Assembly: GCA_031763025.1 (NCBI GenBank)
Contig: JASSKH010000044.1
Coordinates: 1,364,001-1,428,000, forward strand
Length of the DNA: 64,000 nucleotides
Reading direction: 5' to 3'
Origin: Macrocystis pyrifera
Lineage: Eukaryota > Sar > Phaeophyceae > Laminariales > Laminariaceae
Positions 57,992 through 64,000 of the stretch are shown here, piece by piece; positions within the stretch are counted from its first letter, which is position 1; every line of letters starts with the position of its first letter. The translations under genes were made by a program, and so were the position numbers. The notes beneath the pieces were generated by a model. It searched no databases. It was not told the DNA's origin and worked only from the letters and a program-made list of their open reading frames with translations.

Positions 57992-58642
57992 AGGGTGGAT
58001 CTGAACGACACGTATAAAATATTTTGTTTTTTCCTGAAATTCTGGCATTTCACCAAATTCAACGAGGGTTGATTCTTATCGAGTACGTACCTTGGTTGGT
58101 TCGCGAAATACCGTTCACCCGGCACAGAACCGTCGCTACAGCAGCAGCGCTCGCGGAAACCACCCATGCGGTGGGCCCACTGGCATCGGCCTGACTCGTA
58201 GGTAGGTGTCGGTGCCTTGGGGAGTCAAAACTCCGTCACCAACTCGTCACGCTACAACGCCCAACGGGACAAAGTTCCACTACGAGTATGGCGGTGATTA
58301 CTCGCATCAGGTGGCCTCCGTGGTCTTCGTCGGTGCGCCTTCGTTGACGAGCAAAAGAGAGCGTCATGGATACGTTGCGCTTGCTGCGGTCGGCCATTGT
58401 CTGTGGAGAGCCTTAGGGACGACCCTGGGCAGCCTTGTCTGCACGTGAGCGGTAGCATGGCTAGCCCGGCGGAGCTGCCCGATCGGAGTATCCCTTGTAC
58501 CTAAAAACCCAAAAAAAGCAAGGAATACCTAAAAACGTCGAGGCGACTTTTTAGGAGGGTAAAGTGTTGCGGAAAAAAAAAACAGATACTTGGGGAAAAT
58601 ACCTGAAAAAGCTGAGAAACACTCCTCGTTAAGATCGACCCT
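57992..58642. mobile_element. 651-bp inverted-repeat element with TA target, MITE-like
   Basis: The left end AGGGTGGATCTGAACGA and the right end, read inverted, AGGGTCGATCTTAACGA differ at two of 17 positions. Flanks are TG (57,990-57,991, presumably a mutated TA) and TA (58,643-58,644). Removing the element restores the SINE-1 sequence GTGAGTTAGCTAC, which gives the exact insertion site. TA duplication and short inverted ends are typical of Tc1/mariner-type elements. No transposase domain was recognised; the 80-codon frame at 58,206-58,448 has no known motif, so it is probably non-autonomous. Confidence 0.7.
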
Positions 58643-58845
58643 TAGCTACGTTCGATGAAAATCGACGAGCATCGGTAATTCTGTATGAACCTCATGCGCT
58701 TAAAAAATTTTCAAAAGCACGTACCGGGGGGGAGATAACTGGGGGGGAGAAGAGATGACACCTGTGACCACGGCTTATCCAGAAGATCGCTGAGGGTAAA
58801 ACCTCTTACGAGTTAGGCTGCAAAGCAAAAGTGATGATTATGAAA
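58643..58845 (+). repeat. SINE-1, right part of the interrupted copy
   Basis: Continues from TAGCTACGTTCGATGAAAAT through CACCTGTGACCACGGCTTAT to AAGTGATGATTA, without a long A-run. A short stretch GGGGGGGAGATAACT is duplicated inside at about 58,728-58,750. Confidence 0.75.
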
Positions 58846-59247
58846 ACGAGAACAGTGAAAGGGGCGAGGTACAATAGCTGTGCTGTCCCTTTTGTCAGAG
58901 AGACCGGGAACACATGGCGATCGTCGATATCCGTTCGGCGGTTTTTGTTTAACTACTCTTTTTTCAATGCATGTCCGCGAGTCGTTGGTCTGACAGCACT
59001 CCACACAGCAGCAGGCAGGCGTATTCCTCTCTGTCTTCGCAAATAATCGCGCGCGTTTCGTACGGTGCAGGTAGCACTCCAGACAGCAACCGCTGTAGTC
59101 AGTAGCCAAGCGTAGGTTGGTTGTGGAAACGGGGGGAAGTATGTGCTGTAGTTGAGTGGATGCAGTTGCATGTCCCAGTTGTTAGTAATTTGCTGGGCTG
59201 ACAAGAGAGGTGAATCGGAAACCCCACGTTTCACTTTGAAGTATTTC
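58846..59247. other. no recognisable gene
   Basis: Short frames only. Nothing supported. Confidence 0.4.
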
Positions 59248-59352
59248 GACAAGCCGTGATCAGTGATCACCGGTGTCGTCCGTTTCCCCCCCTGAGCATG
59301 CCTTAATAGCTACTGTATATTCACACTGCTCGTCAAATATCATCGAATTGAA
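59248..59352 (-). repeat. SINE-1, diverged body fragment
   Basis: The reverse complement matches the SINE-1 body over GACAAGCCGTG, GGTGTCGTCC, CCCCCC and CACTGCTCGTC, but with many changes, so it is an older copy. Confidence 0.6.
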
Positions 59353-59679
59353 TGTTGATAGTTCTCGGTCGTCGGCGTCACCTCATCAGTCATTATTATC
59401 GGTCGCTTCCCTAACGTTTTCTGCCAGCTCGGCTCGGGGCCAGCGCGATGTAGACGTTAAAGACGCCTTTCGGGAGGTTTTGGTTGGCCCGGCAGGTGCA
59501 CCGACCTTTGGACGCGTCTTCCGCGATCACGCTGTCGAGAATTTTCCATGATGAACCGTTCGTGCATCTTCGAAGCCCCCCGACACCACTTCTCAGCATT
59601 TTTTGTTGCAGCGGACCACAGCGTAATCTCGACTCCAAACACAAAAGGAGAGTTATTGCTATATTGATGTGGCTCTTCG

Positions 59680-60420
59680 TTATTGTTTCTTTTTTTCTTT
59701 TTTCCCGATTCTGTTGAAATTTTCCTTGGTCCGCCTGTCTCTGTCCTCTTTGTGTCGGCTGTGTCGTCGTTGACCCACCAAGTTGACATAGTACTGCTCG
59801 TTTTGTTTGTTGTTGGCTGTTTTTCTCGATCTTCTTCTTATCTTCTTTCCACGGAACGTCTGCTCTTCTTGTGGCGTCCTTGTGTTGGCCCACCAGCTGG
59901 ACTTACCAATGGACTGATCGAGCCAGCAAACGGCAACCTTGTCCTCGGGACTCGGCCCTCGCCCTGAGCTCATGTTTGCGTCGTTTTTCTCATACTTGGT
60001 ACCAGCTTTTCCTTTCTTTTTTCTTCGTGTTATCTCTTCGTGTTTTTTTCGATTGTACATGTAGTACCATGCGTATGTCCCTGGTGTTTTTTCGGCTGCA
60101 AGTGGTACGAGATAATATACCACAGCTCCATAGTACCGTTTCCCTCATGGACTAGAATGGTACTGCCGTTCGCACTATTTTGTACTTGTTTGTTTTCTCG
60201 CATCGAGAGGCATTTTTGGTACAGCCTGTTTTGTGACCACAGGGTGGATTTCAGGGAAGTGGGGTAATGTGAGAACATTATCGAACTCATCAGCATCATA
60301 CTTTTCATTGATATATCGGTGGCCCGGAACTCGCTAAGGTATCTTTCTATGCATCCATGCCAAGTCTTGACCTGTCCACCAGGTCTCAGATCCTCTTTAC
60401 CAGGCATCGTCTCGAATCAT
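59680..60420 (-). other. coding-like region, unrecognised, probably transposon debris
   Basis: Two long - strand frames (60,030-60,407 and 59,680-60,123) look protein-like and can be followed across frame changes. The first contains GGQVKTWHGCIERYLSEF. Another frame over 60,183-60,330 continues with YDADEFDNVLTLPHFPEI. The second contains a Tyr/Trp-rich stretch (AWYYMYNRKKHEEITRRK) and a highly basic tail. The layout of conserved aromatic and basic blocks recalls a DNA transposase C-terminus, but I cannot name the family. Confidence 0.35.
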
Positions 60421-60461
60421 GCCCGACTGGGGAGTCGCTCCTTTCTTTGCCGTGATGCGGC

Positions 60462-62040
60462 CTACGCATAAACGAGCCGCCGTTTACGGATGGTCGTTTC
60501 TATTCTCTGGCAACGTATCATTTGGAAGGCTTTCGCGCACGAGGGGGGGGGGGGTGAAGTAATGGGTTTGAAGTCGGCGCTGGAAGCCGATGACTCGCAA
60601 GAGACTTGGTGAGCTGTTGAGAGCTTGGCAAAGTGTTCCGCTTTAAGGGTCCATGTCACACACCCGTACAGCAGGGCCTCGATCACCTCGGCTTTTAGCA
60701 TGCGAACTTTCAGCCTAAGCAAGACGGTCGTCCTATCATACAACTGCGGGCCGAACCGTTGAGGCATGCCTGCATGAGGCGGATCCGTCGGTCGATTCTG
60801 AGCAAGAGTTCAACGTTTTCGTGGACAATCCCGGCCACGAATAAACACTGGGCTGTATTTTTATGCCTCTGACCTGCTGTGATTGTCCGGTCCGGTGTTC
60901 GTAGCAGCATTGTCTCTGTCTTCTTTACCGATGCCGTGAGGCTTGCTGCTTCGAAGACTGTCACGATGACTGTCGTCATCTTAGCGAGTCCTTTAGCCGA
61001 CCTTGAGACAACTCCAGTGTCATCGGTGTACAACATGCTCCACACAACCCTTCGCACGCGTGCCAACGGTTCCTGCTCCTCTGTTTTGACTACTCCAACA
61101 TCGCTAAGCTGACGTAAATCCCTTACGATGGCTTCGACTTTGCTGAAGCGTACCAATACGACATGTAACGCAGCAGCGAAAACGCGTCGAACAGTAACGG
61201 TGATAGCAGGCAGGCTTGCCGCAGCCCGTGCGTGACATCAAAACCATTCCGAGCGCTCGCCGCCATCCGTACGCACGCGGGCCCGCAGTCCTTCGTGGAA
61301 ATTGCAGGTATTTATAAGTATACTTGCATGTCTCGGAGCGTGTGAGTACCTCCCGCAGCAGTAGCTCTCGGTCGACAGAGTTGTACACATTCTCTGAAAA
61401 TCGATGACGCACACGTCCAGAGAAATGTTCCTCTGTCGTCCGACCTCTCGCAACCGGCGTAAAACGAACAGGATGTCGACGGTTGACCGTGCGGGGTGAC
61501 GAAAAACATATCGATCATTGACCCTACGGGGCGGAAGCCGCATCGTTCCTCCGGGAGTATTCCCTCCGACTCGTGGTAGTAGCATAGGCGGGACTCGACC
61601 ATTTTCAACAGCACTTTTCTTGCGTGGGCAACAAGGGAAATCCCTCTGTAGTTGTTCCAATCAGTTCGGTTTTCTTTTCTTGTGAAGGACCTTGATGATC
61701 GCGTCTTCCCATTGCTGGGGGATTTCTCCAGTTACCCAAACGCTGACAAGGCTGTTGTGAAAACACTGGGCGAATACGGGGTGGTCGAAGTGTAGGAGTT
61801 CGGCCGGGAGACCATCTGGCCCAACAGCTTTCCAATTTAATACCAGTATGCCTTTGAGTTCTTCCGTATATTGGACATGATTGGTCCATCTCCGAGCGAC
61901 AGTGTATACCGTCGTGTTGGCAAGAGGTTGTGGCAGCACCCCGACCATCGTTCACGAATTTGCACCCTATCCCGCAACAGCGCGCTATCTTCTTCCCTAA
62001 TGGACCGCTCGCCCCTCGCTTTTGTCCCTTCCAAACCCAC
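60462..62040 (-). pseudogene. LINE reverse transcriptase, copy B
   Basis: Homologue of copy A (13,147-14,822) and longer at its 5' side. Landmarks: IREEDSALLRDRVQIRERW near 61,955-62,015, KAVGPDGLPAELL near 61,790-61,830, [14 protein letters not shown], the fingers block [20 protein letters not shown] near 61,500-61,560, the block ending [12 protein letters not shown] (first catalytic Asp) near 61,380-61,420, the box MLYTDD near 61,020-61,040 with both catalytic Asp present, and LLYGCVTWTLKAEHFAKL near 60,625-60,680. Frameshifts separate these segments and no endonuclease is visible, so the copy is inactive. A G-run of about 11 bases at 60,544-60,554 interrupts the 3' part. Confidence 0.8.
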
Positions 62041-63212
62041 CGTACTCTTCGGGTCCTAACCTTATCTTTTCTGGCCGTTACTTGCTAGGAGTCTCTCGGT
62101 TTCGGCGAGGTACTTTTCTAACCACGCATGAACTCCTGCGGCAATCATCTCTAGATTCGCACACGCAGATCTCAGTGTCTTCCACGCAGTTCTATCCAAG
62201 GCGTGGGCACGCAAGAGGTGTCGCGCATCCGCCAAGCTGCCATGTCTTTTTTAATGCGGCCAGGTTTCGTTAGGTACACACCATCCATGTCTGCGGTGGT
62301 GACGTGAAGGAGGTGGTACCTCTTTTTCAACCGCATCGATAATAGCCGTGGTGAAAACCTCGACAAGACTAGATGAACTACGGGGCTGGAAAACCTTCCG
62401 CTCAACCTCCCCGAGCTACCAGTGGGCATGCGAATACCATGATTCAATGTTCGCTCACCGTGAAAACGGCGCGTTTAAGGCTATCGTCGTTGTTTCCTCC
62501 TTACCTCCCCGAGCTATGAGTACGCACGCGAATTCCATGATCCAATTTGCGCTCGCTGTGAACTCCATACAATAACCTCAACTTCAAGACCTTCTATACA
62601 ACAACCCTCGATTTGATGGAACTCTCGTTGTTTGTCATATGTCCGGCCTCGGATCGTTTACAAACAAGAGTTTTTGTCCAGTGACAATACTTCTGTGGAC
62701 CAACAGACGACATGGCGCTGCGTAATCGCCTACGCGAGACCAAAACAAAGGGCCTGTGCGGAGCATCTAGACGATTCGGTCAGAGGGGAGCGCGAAACAA
62801 GAGATTTCGCCGGCCCCGCTCTCGTCTCCATTGCGTTCGAGTGCGACATACCCTCAGCCCCGCCCTGTCGTGCTACATCACGCAAGCCGTCTGTTTTGCG
62901 ATTGTTCGACAGCCACAGCAGGATATCCCACAGTTGACCGATGAAAAAGCCATCTGCGAATCCATGCGCACCGGCGTGAGTAGTCACTAAATCGTCGAAC
63001 ATCTCTTTTTTACTTGGTACGAGAAAATGATCCTCGACGGCCAAAAGCTTAGAACCACTTAAAGTTGGACTACATGTGATAGATAGTTTTTTGTAGGTCG
63101 ACGGGCACACTGTTTTGGGCACGCCCGATATTGTAGTTTTAGTGTAAGTCGATGGACCCACTTTTGTTCTTCATGGGTCGTGAGTCTTCATACCAAACGT
63201 TTGGCAAATAGA
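62041..63212 (-). other. unrecognised stretch with one 143-codon frame
   Basis: The - strand is open for 143 codons at 62,730-63,161, with a plausible protein-like composition (SGSKLLAVEDHFLVPSKKEM and IGQLWDILLWL) but no motif I can assign. The upstream part (62,050-62,700) shows a duplicated CTCCCCGAGCTA(C/T) motif (about 62,408 and 62,505) and nothing else. Confidence 0.3.
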
Positions 63213-63380
63213 CATGTGCGCCGGTGTCAGAGTAGAACGGGATCTTAAGCCAAATTCAATAGGTATTGGTTTTGTCACTCCATGTTGCTTGTCCTACATG
63301 TGCGCCAGTGTCAGAGTAGAACGGGATCTTAAGCCAAATTCAATACGTACTGGTTTTGTCACTCCATGCTGCTTGTCCTA
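63213..63380. repeat. 84-bp tandem duplication
   Basis: Two copies of a unit beginning CATGTGCGCC(G/A)GTGTCAGAG (63,213 and 63,297) and ending TTGCTTGTCCTA differ at only a few positions. On the - strand each copy reads KIPFYSDTGAH, reminiscent of an aspartic protease D-T-G-A motif, but the context is too short to claim a gene. Confidence 0.7.
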
Positions 63381-63814
63381 GCCCTCATGTCGCTGATGAA
63401 TATCGACGGCCACTATATAGAGACAGAGAAACCCTTACTTTGTAGCTGGTATATGAAATGAAGAAAGCATAGCGCGGGGGGTGGGTACTCATTATTATGC
63501 ATGGTCGCAGCCGTATGACCATCGGCCCTCGCATCCCTACAATGCCGGTACGGAGCACGTCGGGTTTTCACCGACCAGGCAGGCATTGCTAGCACCAAGC
63601 GTTAAGCGCCGTGAGGTGGCGGGCGATATGCATGAAGGGTCAGCTGCATCCTACTAAAAACTGAATTTGAGGCGGATTTTCTTGCATATGAATGACAGCG
63701 TCAATGAATTAATTATTTATCTGGTAAGGGCGCTTCCAGAGACAGCAATAAGTTTACTATGTAACTGCCTCGTGGGTGTCTTGCCGTCTACATATTACGT
63801 AATGCGGTATTATT
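63381..63814. other. no recognisable content
   Basis: Short frames only. Nothing supported. Confidence 0.4.
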
Positions 63815-63950
63815 TTGATAGCTTGCTAACTCGCTAGCCTGATAGTTTCCTCTAGCTGACTAGCTTTTCCTCGAAGGGGCTAGTAGCTGGCGTGCTCGCT
63901 AGCTGACTTGCTCCCTTGCTTACTTGCTCGCTCGCTACTTTCTCGCTTCG
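63815..63950. repeat. GCTxGCTxG tract 3' of the transporter paralogue
   Basis: Same word composition as 23,640-23,930 (CTAGCTGACTTGCTCCCTTG, GCTCGCTCGCTA) and same position, immediately downstream of a transporter stop codon. Confidence 0.6.
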
Positions 63951-63954
63951 ACGC

Positions 63955-64000
63955 CTACTTTTGTCTGATGTCGAGCGCGACGGCCATGGGCACTGTGATG
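63955..64000 (-). CDS. C-terminal end of a paralogous amino acid transporter (partial)
   Basis: The last 14 codons and TAG stop (63,955-63,957) encode ITVPMAVALDIRQK, aligned with the end of exon 6 of the main transporter (VIVPIAVGLDIRRK), nine of 14 identical. The nucleotide match TTGTCTGATGTCGAG/TTCGTCTGATGTCGAG extends to the window edge. The gene would continue right of the window on the - strand, so the two transporters are in direct tandem about 40 kb apart (stop to stop). Confidence 0.65.
   Translation of the reverse strand, partial: ITVPMAVALDIRQK

Overview
This window is nuclear DNA from a repeat-rich, intron-rich eukaryote. There are no bacterial-style operons or ribosome binding sites. 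The one convincing host gene is split by GT-AG introns, one of them 13.8 kb long. Most of the remaining sequence is degenerate transposons (a Copia-like LTR element, a DIRS-like tyrosine-recombinase element, LINEs), tRNA-derived SINEs, minisatellites and inverted repeats. The mixture and the style of the LINE proteins would suit a stramenopile alga such as a brown alga. That is an impression from remembered protein style and not a demonstrated assignment.

Layout. 1-379 is a copy of the 5' terminal region of the Copia-like element found at 51.7-57.4 kb. 4-5.3 kb is a degenerate ~80-bp minisatellite. 7.2-7.7 kb is an interspersed repeat (R3). 8.3-12.0 kb is a broken DIRS-like retroelement (reverse transcriptase, RNase H, tyrosine recombinase) on the + strand. 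13.1-14.8 kb is a LINE on the - strand interrupted by a CCATGG-rich repeat. 16.7-17.3 kb is the 3' end of another LINE. 18.9-19.25 kb has two pieces of a second tRNA-derived family. 19.3-23.6 kb shows nothing recognisable.

23.9-44.6 kb (- strand) is the host gene, a six-exon amino acid/auxin permease family (SLC38/AVT-like) transporter. Five of its six exons can be joined across consensus splice sites in phase. Exon 4 carries one extra base, and its upstream splice site was not found. Intron 1 holds repeats: two retroelement zinc-knuckle fragments in opposite orientation, a 43-bp minisatellite, a LINE scrap, a GGTGCGG-type satellite complex, and R3 with two SINEs inserted. The last codons of a paralogous transporter appear at the right edge (63,955-64,000, - strand).

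45.4-49.0 kb is a SINE-dense stretch that includes a ~1,005-bp unit present 2.4 times in tandem. The third copy is cut by a 2.0-kb foldback element (49,004-51,004) built of arrays of a 20-bp unit centred on GGGGATCCCC, arranged as a giant inverted repeat with matching termini. This is the most unusual object in the window. 51.7-57.4 kb is a degenerate Copia-like element with recognisable gag, zinc knuckle, protease, integrase, reverse transcriptase and RNase H. 57.85-58.85 kb is a SINE split by a 651-bp TA-flanked inverted-repeat element. 60.5-62.05 kb is a second LINE copy. Apart from the transporter, nothing suggests a coordinated gene set; the window records nested transposition around and inside one gene.
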